A DNA stretch of 64,000 nt from Gracilaria vermiculophylla (GCA_019155205.2 JAHNZQ020003147.1:874268-938267); one strand, 5' to 3'; numbered from the stretch's first letter, positions 30,956 through 43,477 are shown. A program made the numbers and translations. Notes: generated by a model from the letters alone, not told the origin.

Positions 30956-31200
30956 CGTTATGGCTCCAGAAAGGAAATGTCGTCGGATTGGAACCACCCC
31001 CCCCCCCCCCCCCCCCCCCCCCCCCTTCTGCAAGACTGGCTCATCCTACTCGTGTGGAAGACCTTATGGAACGCGATGCGATCGCCATCATTGAGGCTGA
31101 AGCGACTTCAACAGCTCCAGAGGAAGAGAATCCTGCCACCTGGTAGGAGAGGCTCCAAACTGGCGAGAATTTCGAAGAGTATCGCCATAAGATAGCGGGG

Positions 31201-32246
31201 ATGCTATCCGCCTTTTGGAACATGTGTTCTGGTCTCCTGGGTCACGTTATCTTTGCCAAGCACCGGATCGAGCTCACACCTGAAGCGAAACTGGTGCCCC
31301 AACTCACGAGGAAGGACGGACCACATGCGCGCGATTTCGAACCCGATGAGGTCCACCGAATGCTTGAAAAGGGCGCCATCGAGCTCTTCAATTCCGAATG
31401 GGCCTCCTCGGTGGTGTTTTTGAATAAGGCAGATGGCTCCTTGAGATGTTGCATTGGTTAAATACGCCTCAACGAGGTGACGGTTTGCGATTCGTACCCG
31501 CTACCCCGTATGGATGAATGCATTGCCTCCTTAGGTGATGCGCCCGTTTTCTACACGCTGGATGCCAACAGCAGCTACTGGCAAATTGAGAGGGATGACT
31601 CTGTGATGGATAAGACAATGTTCATCTCGCACTGTGGAATTTTCAGATTCCGAAGGATGCCATTTGGATTGAAGAATGCACCCGCTACGTTCCAAGAAGT
31701 GGTTACATAATCCCGTCAAAGGTGAAGTGGAAGTACCCCTTGGGGTATATTGACGATGTCATCATATACTCCCGCAGCGTGGAGGAGCACTTTATGCATA
31801 TGAAGCTCGTGCTCCAACTCCTGAAGGATGCTGGACTCACTTTCAAGCTGAAGAAATGTTTCTTTTTCTAGTCCTTGGTAGACTACCTGGGGCACGTTGT
31901 GCTACCGGGCCGCAAAACGTTTTGCACAAAAATTCGGGAGGCCATCTAAGAAGATAACCCTCCCACAAACCAGACGGAGCTCCGCACATTTCTAGGGTTT
32001 TGCAATGTATTCCGGAGGTTTGTACCGAATTTCTCCCGTATAGCGGCGACATTACATCGCTTTTTGGAGAAGGACAAGCCGACGCAAATGGGTATCCTGA
32101 CAGACGACGATTTTGAAGCCTTTAACACCCTGAAGAGGAGACTGCAAGAGCTACCGATCTTGGTACTCCCAAAGCGTCACGGCCGAATGGTGCTGGACAC
32201 AAACACCTGTAAATATCAGTTCGGATGTGCTTTCCTACCGGAATAA
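31201..32246 (+). pseudogene. Gypsy reverse transcriptase, copy II
   Basis: Typical blocks in order: the SEWASSVVFLNKADGSLR finger region, YTLDANSSYWQI, FGLKNAPATFQ, then in a shifted frame the catalytic YIDDV (near 31750), LGHVVLPG and LRTFLGFCNVFRRF. Stops at 31459 and about 31709 and a frameshift after it break the frame. Confidence 0.8.
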
Positions 32247-32929
32247 CCTGAAGGTAGACTTGAACCTATCGGATACTTGAGTCGCAGCCTTTCACTTACG
32301 TAACTGAATTATTCCACCTCGGAGAGCGAATGTCTCACCATCGTCTGGGCGGTGTTGCTTTTACGCCCATACCTGGAAGGCGCGCCTCTCACCTTGAGGA
32401 CGGACTATGCACCATTAAAGTGGATTCTGTCTTTGATGGATGGTTCCGGCCGCCGGGAAAGGTGAAGGCTACGCCTCCTGGAATTCGAGATTGACATCTT
32501 TTACTTTCCTGGCATATAACATCAGGCAGCGGACGCGCTCTCGCGAATATCCACAGAGTCCGAGGACAGAACACCTTCGGAGGACATAATTCCGTGTCTG
32601 GTCATCCAGGACGCCGACAGGAAAGAAGAATCCGATGGAGAATGCTTGGAATGCTGCGAACCTGGAGAAAAGTACAGTGGGCTCCCTTAGTTGATGGCCC
32701 TTGTCAAAGAGGAAAAAGAAGTTCTCTCCATCAGGATGGCGGAGTTCCTGAAGGAACAGAGTACGGATGCGTATAGCAAGCAGTGCGTCGCCAGCGGGGA
32801 AGAACTAACATCGTCATTAGATGTCGACCCAGACGGCTTACTTGTACTTTGCGCTCCTCTGGAGGGTGCGCTCCAAAACGTAGTCCCGACGAGCTTACGG
32901 GCGGGGGTGCTGTATCTCGCACGCTAACC

Positions 32930-34309
32930 CTCGCTTGCCGGGCACCCCGGTGGGTGGCGCATGTATTTCACCATGAGGAGGGAGTTCTATTGGCCGAACA
33001 TGGCTAAAGATGCATTCTAAACGGTAACGGATTGCCACTCGTTCGCCACAGCTAGGGGAAAAATCCGCAGACACCGGACGCCGCTCACACTGTTCCCGTC
33101 TTTAGGACAGTTGAAGTTCAAGGCCATGGATATTTTGGGGCCGCTCCCCAAAGTCGGAGAGTGTGTTCCGATACACCCTCGACTGATCGGTTCTCGAAGA
33201 TCACGCGTGCCATTCATCTCCAGAGGACCACTGCAGCAGCAATTAACCACGCTTTTTTGGAGCACTGGGCTAACCCATATGGGATGCAACTGTAATTCCT
33301 TATGAACAACGGGCCCCAGTTCGTGGCGAAGCCATTCAGCGCCATCTCCGGAATGCTGGGTATGAAACAGTTGTTTACATCTGCCTATCACCCCCAGACC
33401 AGCAGCCAAGTGGGGATGTTTAGCAAGAACATCGCCTCAATGCTGTACTACTACGTTGCAGACCACCAGAAGGATCGGGACGCATATGTGGGCCAGCTCA
33501 CGTATGCATACAACCTGCAGGGGCACCGCTTCACGGGAACCGCTCCTTTCAATCTGGTACTCTCGCTCTTCTTTCCTAATGCCGTCATTGCGGTACGCGC
33601 CACGGCGCACCGTGCGGATGGGCCACAGATACTAATAGCGGGGCAAACAAAACGCTCCATCGTAAGGCGGTATGAGGACGCACCTTGCCTGGCAAAGGAG
33701 ACACTCAATGCCTTGCCGAGGAGATATAAACTGGATTTTGACCGGAGGGTGATAGAAGGCCCTCACCGGAAGGAAGGTGACAAGATTTTCCTCGACAAAC
33801 ATGAGAAAACAGCCAACGAACCGCCGGACGTCACGTGGAAGTTAGTGCCGACCACTTCAGGGCCTTACAAAGTCCTGATCACCTATAGGGACACCGTCGC
33901 CATTGAGGTACACGGGCTCCGAGATGTCGCCTCTCGTGATAGGGTGACGAACGTCCTGACGCCCAACTATCCAGGAATGCCTGCCACCCGACATCAGAGC
34001 CCACGCGCGGAACCTTTTCATCCGACTACCTCAGGAGTGACGACTCCGTTGGATGCGGAAAACCGCACCACCACTCTTGGCGAGCAATTTCTGGAGGCTC
34101 CAGATGCTATCATGACCCCTGAAGGTGATATCTTCTACGCAATGGACCATATCGTCTTCCACCGACAAACCCCCACAGGAACACTGTACCGCCTCCGCTG
34201 GTGCGAGTACACCTCAAAAGAGGACACGAAAGAACCTCGGGAGCACATCGCGGAGAATTTCATTAGAAGATACCATGCCAATCTGTTGCGGAAACGACTC
34301 TCCGCATAG
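32930..34309 (+). pseudogene. Gypsy integrase with chromodomain, copy II
   Basis: The zinc-binding part is damaged (DCHSFATARG lacks one Cys). The first catalytic Asp is present (AMDILGPL), the second is Asn (NNGPQF) and the catalytic Glu is Gly (SQVGMF). The 335-codon frame from 33302 continues to a chromodomain tail like that of copy I. Confidence 0.8.
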
Positions 34310-34578
34310 GCGCTCCCGTTTAGGAACGGGGAAGGGGGCCCCCAACGGGAGTTGTTTTTCGTCTCCGCTGTTTAACCCCCACCCGAAGTTCTCTTTTTCG
34401 CCTCTAGGACGCTGGTGCCCGCTTTTCGCTCGCTCACATGGCAGCACTTCGTGTCGTTGAGCGCGCGGGCCCGTCCCATTCGTATTGCAACTACCGTTCA
34501 CGAAGCTTCAGCTCCGACTTAAGAATCATTTTTCACGAGGCTACCAGGAACTAACTCCAATCGCAAGTGATCTTTCAC

Positions 34579-35305
34579 CTAGAAGTCACCGAGTCTCGTC
34601 GTATACTCCACTTCGAGGCTAGCTTCTGCCGAGAGTGCTTGTCTCTCGTAGAACTCCGACATGCTTTCGTTGATGGCCCCCATCGAGGCTTGGTCCGCCC
34701 GGGCCTTGTGGGATTCTAAGACCCAGGCACGCGCCTCGAGCTGAACCTCCATAGGAGAAACCGCAGCAGGATGGCCCGGCACCAGGCACGCCTGCACCAA
34801 CTCCTGAAAGGAAGCCCCCAGAGCCCCAGAGGATAACCCGCCCGATGGTGCACCCGAAGCGACCATCTCCGTTGACGGAGCAACAACCGCCACGGAAGGA
34901 GACGCGGAGAGCGGACCAGCTGGGGACAGAGGCTTCCCGACGGGACTCTGCGGGCTCCGCCGTAGAGGGCGGCAGAGCCAAGAACGGAGTCGGTGACATC
35001 GGAGGGGACGGCGATGCAGGAACTGGAGCGCTGCGCAGGCGAGGCTGAGAAACAGGCGCAGAAAAGCTCCGCAGTGGGGGTTGCACCACCGGGGCCGAAG
35101 GTACCGGGAGGGGAGCAATCTCGTCCTCTTCCACAGAAGACATGGCGGCTACTACTGCGGGAGCATACGGCATTGCGACGGGCCGTGGCATTATAACCTT
35201 AGGAGGCGCACTCATATCCTGGGACGGAACCAGTAATCGACGAGGCATACGAGTCGCCAGGGTTTCCACCAAGGGCTCACAATCGGGGACTTGGAGCCGT
35301 AGCAC
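34579..35305 (-). pseudogene. Proline-rich retroelement ORF, copy II (faces the integrase)
   Basis: Counterpart of 27747-28632 on the opposite strand. It lies 270 bp beyond the integrase stop and is convergent with it; that spacer is also homologous between the two copies. A one-base insertion near 34922 (CCCC against CCC in copy I) splits it into two frames. Its C-terminal half is open to the shared end EYTTRLGDF. Confidence 0.65.
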
Positions 35306-35356
35306 CTGAGGTGAGGGTTCTGACGCAACTTAGGGAGCGGCTCGCGGTTATACGCC

Positions 35357-35640
35357 CTCAAGTGTGCTTGGTTTACTTCCTCAGACGTGTAGCTGGACTG
35401 GCAGATTATTTATCACGCCGGGAGCCCGCCTCAGCAGGTGTAACTACTGTAGTAATAACCTGCGACAATCATCTAAAATAAATCTAGATTCTACCGTTCT
35501 TGAAGGGTACTGTAGCGCACGTGGGCCTAGTTATGCACCACGTGGCTCAGTTAATAAAGTACGAGCCCTTATTAGGAATATTCCGTCGGAAAGCGACACC
35601 ACATTATCACCTAGGGATTTACTTTAAAACATCGTGCACC
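35357..35640 (+). repeat. Repeat R1, copy 4
   Basis: Same repeat as at 24385 and 25190, directly beyond the 5' end of the copy II Pro-rich ORF, which suggests R1 is part of, or a frequent neighbour of, this Gypsy lineage. Confidence 0.72.
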
Positions 35641-36540
35641 ATTCCGTAGGAAGATATGCACATCATGTTTCCATAAGAACTGCTCCACAGGTTTGAGCGC
35701 ATCGAACTCGGATGGCTTGAGTTCGAAGAAAAAGATGCTTTTTTAGACGTAGACACCACGACCGTCTCCGGCTTTTTGGAGAAAAGCCATTTTGTGACAT
35801 TTACTGATGAACTCTTTTAAGCTGTTTTTAATGAACGGGAACTTTCTGACTTTTACGATTGGTAAACTCATTCGCTAGGCAGAGTCCACGTCTCTAAGAG
35901 ACAGTCTTTTCGGCTCGTTAACAATACCTCCAACAAAATTGGGAACTACGGCCAAACTGCGCACAAAGTTGGTGAAGATGCGAGGTTCCTTCCATCAGCA
36001 AAACAAGAGATTCTGAAAATTTCGGATCAGATATTTGACACTGTGCCATTTACCGAGCACAAGCACTAGCGAAACCGCAAGGCCTACAAGCCGCTGTTCC
36101 ACAAGTATCTCCATCGGAGCGCCATTCGCATCTTCACTCACCACGTCACAGTCTTTATAATATGATTATAAGAGTGACTCGATGACATCTTAGTGTCGCT
36201 TCGTTTCGCCCTAGAAGAAAAAGGAAAACAAGGACTCGCAAAGATCCAATTCCTCTACAATACAATTTAAACCCGTACGGCTACTGCTGGCCTTCGTCGC
36301 CCTGCTTTTTCTACCGATTGCCTCTATAGTCCAAAATTTGGGTTAGGTTCAAGCCTGACAACTCACGCGGGACATTTAAGTGCACCCCCCACGAGGCTGG
36401 ACTGGAAAAACATTCGAGTTCAGGAAGTTCCCCACCCCAGCCGACAGCCTTGTGGGATTGAGCAGGTTATGGCATTTTCGCGTCGACATGTGGCTCCTTA
36501 AGCAACGCTTTCAAGCTCTTCTGGGTGTTCCCTAAATCAC
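35641..36540. other. Decayed sequence, possibly the 5' part of a Copia-like relic
   Basis: Plus-strand fragments look coding but stops are frequent. No motif is firm enough to name. Confidence 0.3.
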
Positions 36541-36547
36541 TTCTTAA

Positions 36548-37285
36548 TGGGAAGTGAGCGAGCTAAGGCTCATCATAGCCAAAACAGTAGATGATATACA
36601 GCTCACAGGCTTGCATGAAATCCTCAAAGCATTAGCCGATGCAATCTCTGCAAAGTTTGAAGTGATCCGCGTGACTTCTAACGGAGAAACTTTCTTCAAC
36701 ACGCTTTTCATTGGCTTCCTTGAAGAGAAAAATTTCCATTCCTTTATAGAAGAATTTCTTTCCACCTTTGAACCGATCACCTGTTCCCATTTCAAAAAGA
36801 GGCAGAACGAACAGATTTGTACCTCAGTAGAGCAGAAAATATACTAAAGTCTCAGGAGAAAGCTCAATTTACTAGCCCATGGGGTTCTTCTGCAAGGCCC
36901 GTCGGTTGTAAGGAAAATGCAGCAGCCTGTTTTTTGCCTAAAAATCTATTACATCCTGCAGCATAACAAAGCTGTTATTCATATTAATCTGTTGAAGCCA
37001 AGCTTCTTCTTCCTGGCTTCTGCTGGTACGCTACCAATGGAGTCTGCCAGGTTCCGCGTGCTTTTTTTCTGCAATGCCGATTACGGCATAACCTCGTGTG
37101 GCGAAACAGATGTTTTGTGCGCCCTTGCCTATAATGCGAAAGATCAGACTGTCTGTCATATGGTCGACTGGCAAAGTGCAAAGCAGAATCAAGTACCTTT
37201 CCTCTCTGTCGGTGCCCAGATATTTGATCCAACTTATCCGCAGATCATTCAATCCTCATGGATGAGAACCTTTTGCACTTCTTAA
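36548..37285 (+). pseudogene. Ty1/Copia-like reverse transcriptase and RNase H relic
   Basis: The first fragment (36554-36847) contains LIIAKTVDDIQLTG followed by a helix with FEV, which fits the VDD catalytic block of Copia reverse transcriptase. The second (36917-37285) contains FFCNADYG and, further on, DWQSAKQNQVP, which fits the Copia RNase H blocks. About 70 bases with stops separate them. The assignment rests on these short motifs only. Confidence 0.5.
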
Positions 37286-37289
37286 GTCC

Positions 37290-38042
37290 GATGGAGGCTG
37301 CAAAACGCCCAAGTTTTACCCTGCTTGTCTATTCCTAAAAACTCTACGGCACCATCTAAAAATTATAAGCACAGGTAGACTATCGCTGGTGACCTACCGT
37401 CACGCACCTACGTGACAATTTCGAAGTAGATTAATTCTTTTTAATGTATCCGTGGTTGACAGAACCCAGCGGATGCGCTACCCAAATCCCCTCCCAAGGC
37501 TTCAAGGTGCTCAATCATTTAATGATATGGTGTCCACCATGCATGGCTCGCTAAACTTCAGAATACATTCTAAATTGTCTGCCTGTACGCAAAACTACTT
37601 CTTCTTTTCATGCCGCGCGCGCCTTAGACGCGAAAAAATTGGCGACAGCTCCCTGCAGACACAAATAGAGCGTTAAGTACATGAACATTCGTCTGTCACG
37701 CATTTCAAACCGCTTCATGTATAAGACCCGACTTCGACTCCCAGAAATTGTGATGCGCATTGCATCTTCAGAATTAGTCAATCTATGGGCATTGCTGCGG
37801 TCCAGAAGTCAAAAATTGCAAGGCAAGAACACAAAACGCGATTCTATTATTGGATCTATCACTGCATGTTACTGGATATCTCCCTTACATATATGCTGCG
37901 CTATACGTGCGTTGGCAAGCCCAGAGTCTGCAAAAAACAGAATACAATGGGATGCCAGCCCCAATGTTTTTCGTCGCGGTAACAGCCATCGTAGCTTCTT
38001 TCTTGCAGCCCACGCACACACATTGAACCACGGATAGAAGCG
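37290..38042. other. Unassigned stretch left of a Gypsy LTR
   Basis: Only short frames, no recognisable family. Confidence 0.4.
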
Positions 38043-38332
38043 TGTGGTCGCCCGGAGTTGGACGGTTTTGCGTTCGGACTTTGGGCTTGTCGAGACTAAA
38101 ACAAAACGGCGGTGTTTCAATGAAGTTTACGAAAAGCGCGGTGAGCCGGCTCCTGGTGGGCAATCGGGTAAGTTCGATACTACCGGGAGATGGGTGGCAT
38201 CGGGGCGCCAGCGGTCGATATATAGACTCAAGCCTGCAACACTGGCCTCTCTTTCGACAGGTTGTCTACTATTGCGCGGCGGCGTAGAAAATACTACGTC
38301 GACGGTACCGCACATACAGTGACAATACCCCA
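38043..38332 (-). repeat. 3' LTR (relative to coding strand) of the Gypsy element
   Basis: Starts TGTGGTCGCC, ends CCCCA, and matches 43187-43477 with many substitutions. Confidence 0.85.
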
Positions 38333-38453
38333 CTCATCTCTTTCAAATACGAAGAGCGGCTCGAGCCTTCGCGACCAGGGTGGCCGGGATATTTTTGCGC
38401 TGCAGCAAGGGCTGGACCATAGAAGGGACATCTTCAAAGACATGGTGGAGAGG

Positions 38454-40013
38454 CTAGACGGTGCTCTCAGATTTGTTAAGGCCTTTCCATTGGACAATGA
38501 CTTGAAGTCCGTTAGGGCTGTCTTGTAACTCCATGAGCGGGGCAACGGGCATGGCTAGCTCGGATTGCAACACGTGATCCATGATCACGCGTTCGTCTAC
38601 CACGTCGACGCGGTAAAATTGCAGACTTATCGCGTATATCTCGTCCAGACGGCCTGAGCGTAAGTCTTCGACTTGGTACACAAAGTCATTGAGCACTTTA
38701 GTGACCCAATGGGGACCACGCCAGCGAAGCAGCAGCTTACCGCCAGCGCAGTACTCGTCACGTGCGACGAGTACGAAATTTCCCTATTCGAAGTTAGGTA
38801 ACTTGCCACGTGAGGCAGATGGTCGAGATTGCTCGCGACTTTTGACCACTCTGGACTATACGAGCGGGCAAAGCTCAGCGGAGGACTTGATGAGGTTTTC
38901 AACATTTCCCTGGCGCTCCAGCTGCGAATTAGTAAGAGATACTGGCTTTGACGTAGAGGAGCGGAGATAGATGTTGATTGGTGGTGTCGCCTTGCGTCCT
39001 AGAAAGGCCGTGATGGGACAAACATTGCCGCGCAACGGGGTTGAGGAATGTTTCGAGACCGAAGCAAAGATTGGAAGGAGGTCGTGCCATTCGTTGGTCT
39101 GCATTTTCAATTCCGACAAGACCCCTCGAGCCACGCGAACTAACTCCTTTCCTAGTCGCTCAACTCCCCCGTTGCTTCAGGGGCAGTAGGGCAGCGTGAA
39201 ATGGTGCAGCACCTGAAGGCGCTTGCAGAACAGACAGATGAATTCGTTCTTGAAGTGTTTGGGTCCATCTGATATCAGGACAGTGGGGACAGCGAAGGCG
39301 TTGCACCAGTCGATGATTGCGGAAGCTGCGTTTTTAGCGTTGGTGTTTTCGGAGGCGAATAATCACTTACAATCCGAATGGTCGTGTCGGAGCATGATGA
39401 CATACTTGGCCCCAGTCTTACCAAGTCCAAGATAGATTTAGTCGAACTGAAGGAGATCATTGGGCTTGGTTCCATGGACGGCCGGACCGAACCGGCGTGG
39501 TATCCTTTCCCCTTCAACTGTCGATAGACAGTGGATGATGGCCAGACGAAGGCGCGTAAATCCGCGAGCAGGGTTGATTAGTAATAGCATTGAGCATTAA
39601 CGCCGCGGTGGCGTCACGTCCGCGATGACGGGAAGGACCAGAGTGGGTGATGACACACAGACGGAGTTGCAGATCCGCAGCTTCGTCGCGGATCCAAACA
39701 GCATCGGTATCTTTGGAAGTCCAGACATGTTTGGAGAGTCTAAGTCCTTCACGACGAGTGGAATCATGGTGCTGCTGGGTTTTGGCGATGAAATAGCTGG
39801 ACGTACACTTAAAACGTTCGCGGTGGACAACGATAGAAGATCAGGCAAGTGCACATTCTGGCGGACAGTGTTGGGCTGGGTCGTCCAGTGGGACAAGAGG
39901 TCGGTCCAGACGTTTGCGTCGCCGTTGATGTGGAAGCACGTGTAGAGGTACATGCTAGGACTCACGGCCCATCGTAGTACTTTGTGCACGGAGGTGGTTG
40001 ATATGTCGGGCAC
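38454..40013 (-). pseudogene. RNase H end, integrase and chromodomain of the Gypsy element
   Basis: INGDANVWTDLLSHW marks the RNase H to integrase junction. The integrase keeps Asp in LLQFD, Asp in LISDGPKHF and Glu in SNGGVERLGKE, with an in-frame stop right after the first. The C-terminal part has LRWRGPHWV, then a chromodomain-like LQVIVQWKGLNKSEST. Several in-frame stops. Confidence 0.75.
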
Positions 40014-40384
40014 GATGGACAGAGGGTCGAAGAGAAGATAAGGTTGTTATGGTCGGTGTAAAGATCGAAACCGTCGGAAGGGGCAGCGATCCAGTGCATA
40101 CGGTCCGAAGCAGTCAACACAGTGTAGACCTTTTTCAACAAGACCTACCATACAAGTGGAGTCGCGTTGAAGAGACCGGAGAGGAGCGCCAGCGGTGAGT
40201 AGTTCTACCCGGCCTGAGCCTTATGGACATCGATACGTGGGAATTGTGTAACGGTCCCGGATCAGGCCGTGTCAGAATCGTCGGTGTATACTCACAAACA
40301 TTGGTTTACTTCGCGATGTGCGAGAGTGACCTGATGGGCAAGGGCGTGTTAACAGGCTTCGAAGGCGCCCAGTTCGTTCTGACC

Positions 40385-41494
40385 CTAGCCTAGATTGAAG
40401 AGAATGACTCGGCTGACTGCGCGCTCGGTGCGCTTCTTCACATGATTGTAGACACATTCCATGACTTCGTGCAGCGGAGAAACGAGGTCTGTGAAGTTTG
40501 GAATACCCTGCTTGAACCAATGCAGGGCACGGAAGAACTGTTGAAGTTGCGACCCGGAGGTCGGCCGCTCCATCGTAAACAGGCCTTTCAACCGTCGCGG
40601 GTCGTAGCGAATGTCCTCAGGGGACACAAAGCAGCCGTACCAGCCGATTTCCGTGGCAAAGAGCGTGTAATTGCCGAGGTGCAGTTTGAAATATTTTTCT
40701 ACGAAGAGGGCGAAGAACGACTGGATAGATTTGAGAAGTTTTTCCACTCTCGGCGCATATAGGAGTACGTCATCCAGGCAAAACAGGCTGTAAGGCTTCA
40801 AGTCGTTTGGGATGATTCCGGCGATTGATGAATTCAGGTGGGTGATGGCGTTCTTCGTTCCGTGTAGGACACGCGTTGGAGTGAAGATCCCATCCGGCGT
40901 TATGGACTATTGACTCTCTTGAGACTCTTTGGCTGTGTACAGCTGCCTGTAGCTGTGTGACAAGTCGAATTATGCGAAGTACTTCGACCGACTCACTTTG
41001 GTCAGCTCTTGTCCGAGGTTCGGCATCGGAAAGTGGTGCTTTATGGTGTATAAATTCACCGAGCAAATATTGCACGTAAAAACAAACTTTGCGCGCGGTA
41101 TGGGCACAAAAAGGGATTCGCAGGTCCACTTGGATGTCGGTTTTGGGTGCGCAAGGCCGTGACAGACGAGACTCTTGACGAACGTGGCTGGGAAGTCTCG
41201 TTGCTTTTTGGAGTACTTCCGGTGACGGACCTTTGCCGGCTTTCCATCAGTGGTGAGCTCGATGCTTAGCGGCGGAAGGCGCGTGGGCGGTGCCGAGGAG
41301 CATGAAATGTGGAAGATGTCTACATGGCCTGCCAACAGTCTGGAGAGGGGCGGACGCTTTTCCTCCGCAAGGCCATTCTCGAAGGCGGCTCTGCGTACGT
41401 CGTACACGGCGGCCATAATGTCCTCATGCTGATCCGAGTCGATGAAATTCAGCAGGGATGGGTCCGAGTAACAGATCGTCTTCCGCGCGTGCAC
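40385..41494 (-). pseudogene. Reverse transcriptase of the Gypsy element
   Basis: The upstream fragment holds the fingers region (RHRKYSKKQRDFPATFV, NPTSKW-like PKPTSKW, HHFPMPNLGQELTKV). The downstream fragment holds the catalytic LDDVLLYA and the thumb with FTMERPTSGSQLQQFFRAL. The palm between the two is broken by stops. Confidence 0.8.
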
Positions 41495-41693
41495 GAAAGT
41501 ACTTGACCTTTTGGCGGTCTGGATTGACCGCAGGCAGGCTTTTCTCTTGGTATTTGGATCCTCCGTTGAGTCATGCGACTATTGTGCGGCTGACGCTTCC
41601 ACCTTTAACCGCTGTGAGGGATTCGGGGCTGCAGTTATTCCCGTCGAGAGACGCCCCGCGGTCCCCAAGCAGAGTACGTGTGTCCACACGGAA

Positions 41694-42053
41694 TTAAAGC
41701 AAGACCGGAAGGCCGATCAGCAAGTCCTCCCAGGCCACTGCGTCGTCCGTTACAAGAAAGTGTATATTCTTTAGCGCCAGGTGACCAGCTTTGAGGTGCA
41801 GGACCTTCGGTGGCACACACCACGCTCGTGAGAACGTGTACAGTCTCGGCTTCTCGTTCTTCTTGGTCGGGCCGACTTTAAGGCTGATAGTGTCGATGAC
41901 TGTGATCTTTCCGATGCATTTGAGTGCCGCCCGCTCTGCCAAAATCGTCGACACCATGTTTTCGTCGCTGTCGTCGTCGCAACTGCGGGTTACGTCGAGG
42001 CTGACCTTAGTGTCGGATAAGGTGATGATGAATGACGGGGATTCGTCGCCCAT
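41694..42053 (-). pseudogene. Protease region of the Gypsy element
   Basis: The C-terminal protease block (FLVTDDAVAWEDLLIGLPVL) is clear. The D-S/T-G active-site triad is not visible, so the domain is incomplete or mutated. Confidence 0.5.
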
Positions 42054-42467
42054 GTTGGTCTTTTACTTGTCTTGTCGAAGCCGACCGACGCTTCTGGATG
42101 CAGATTAGGCTGCGTCACCGCCCGAGGAGGCTTGACTTCTTGTCCAACGTGCCGGACCATCATGTGCCCTGGCTGTTCCCAGCTTCTCTTTGAAGCCTTT
42201 ATTTTCTTGTGCGGATGCTTTCTCGCAGTTATTGACCTAATGCATTTGTTTCTTGCCTTCGCAGGCCTTCACCGAACATGGCGATGGCGGGGGCCTTTTA
42301 TTTCTACGGTCTTTTGAGGTCTTTGATGCTTGCTTATTCTCCGGCTTTGTCTTTGAGACTGTGTTTGTGCTGCCGCTTCCCGCTTCAGACTAACGGCCAC
42401 GGGGATTCCTGTTTTCGAGTTTCTCGAAAGCTTCTGAAAGGTCCAGGGCATGCTTGAGAAAAGAAGT

Positions 42468-43142
42468 TCAGTCCTCCTTCAGATGCCTTTTTGAGAACGA
42501 GATGTCTTGATCAAGTCTAGTTTTGAGTTGGGCCGACTTGACGACCGACAGATTACAACGCACGGTTGCCTTTTGGTTGGTTTCGGCAACCCACACCATT
42601 CCGGGTTGACGCAGTAGTGACTTGTAGTCGATGAAGAGCAACTTCATCCAATCGGTAGCGGACTTGACACTCATGTCCATGCGCACATGTTTGAGAACCA
42701 TGGCGCTTAAGTCCGACTTGGTCCCGGCAGTTGCCGAGTAGATGGCCTCCTTTTCGAGGAAGGCACGTAGCTTGTTATCCGAAAGGTCCGCAATGTCCAC
42801 GCAGTGGTAGATCATCCCAAGGTCTACGGCGCACTCGAGTTGTTCGGAGTCTACACAGTACACGATACCCACGGGGCGAATAGGCTCCAGATTCATGGAC
42901 GCTTCTTGAACCAGCTGTGTTGCACGGGACATGAGCTCGCAGCAGTACGCATCATATGGGCACAAGAATATGCGGATAGACTCAGCTTCCAGACGGGCCA
43001 GAAAAGGCTGCAGTGTTGCCATACTGACTTTGTCCACTTCTGCCGTTCCAGTGATGCCTCGGCTAGTGCGCATAGACATGGAGGATGACGATGTGGTTTC
43101 CATTGTGACCTTCGGGAGTTCCGATGGTTTCGGATATCCCAC
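42468..43142 (-). pseudogene. Gag-like ORF of the Gypsy element
   Basis: 224-codon frame just inside the 5' LTR. No zinc knuckle seen. Named by position only. Confidence 0.55.
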
Positions 43143-43186
43143 AGACCTTGCTTGTTTTATGCGCTCGGGTGCGGAGTAGTGATCAC

Positions 43187-43477
43187 TGTGGTCGCCTGGG
43201 ATTGGACGGGTGCGCGTTCGGAATTTGGGTTTGGCGAGACGAAAACAAAACGACGGTAGTTCAATGATGTTTACGAGAAACGCGGTGAGCTGGCTCGTGG
43301 TGGGCGATCGGGCAAGTTGGATGCTACCGGGAGACGGGGGGCATCGGGGCGCCAGCGGTTGACATATTAACTAAAGCCTGCAACACTGGCCCTTCTCTCG
43401 ACAAGTTTTCTACGATTGCGCGGTGGCGTAGAAAATATCTACGCTGACGGTACCCCACGTACAGTGACGGTACCACA
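43187..43477 (-). repeat. 5' LTR (relative to coding strand) of the Gypsy element
   Basis: Starts TGTGGTCGCC, ends CCACA, 291 bp, direct repeat of the left LTR. Confidence 0.85.

Larger units (their letters stand above)
29930..34309 (+). mobile_element. Chromodomain-type Gypsy pol region, copy II (decayed)
   Basis: The order protease, reverse transcriptase, RNase H, integrase and chromodomain defines Ty3/Gypsy. Frames are broken by many stops and frameshifts. Together with the Pro-rich ORF at 34579-35305 it forms an inverted counterpart of 27747-29702. A 29-base C run at 30997-31025 sits between protease and reverse transcriptase and may be an assembly or slippage artefact. No LTR was identified at its left side. 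Confidence 0.82.
38043..43477 (-). mobile_element. Complete-length chromodomain Gypsy retrotransposon with two LTRs
   Basis: 5,435 bp. Both ends are TG...CA LTRs of about 290 bp, visibly diverged. On the minus strand the order is gag-like ORF, protease region, reverse transcriptase, RNase H, integrase, chromodomain. I see no clear target duplication. It belongs to a lineage different from the Gypsy copies at 27-35 kb. All coding parts have lesions. Confidence 0.87.
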
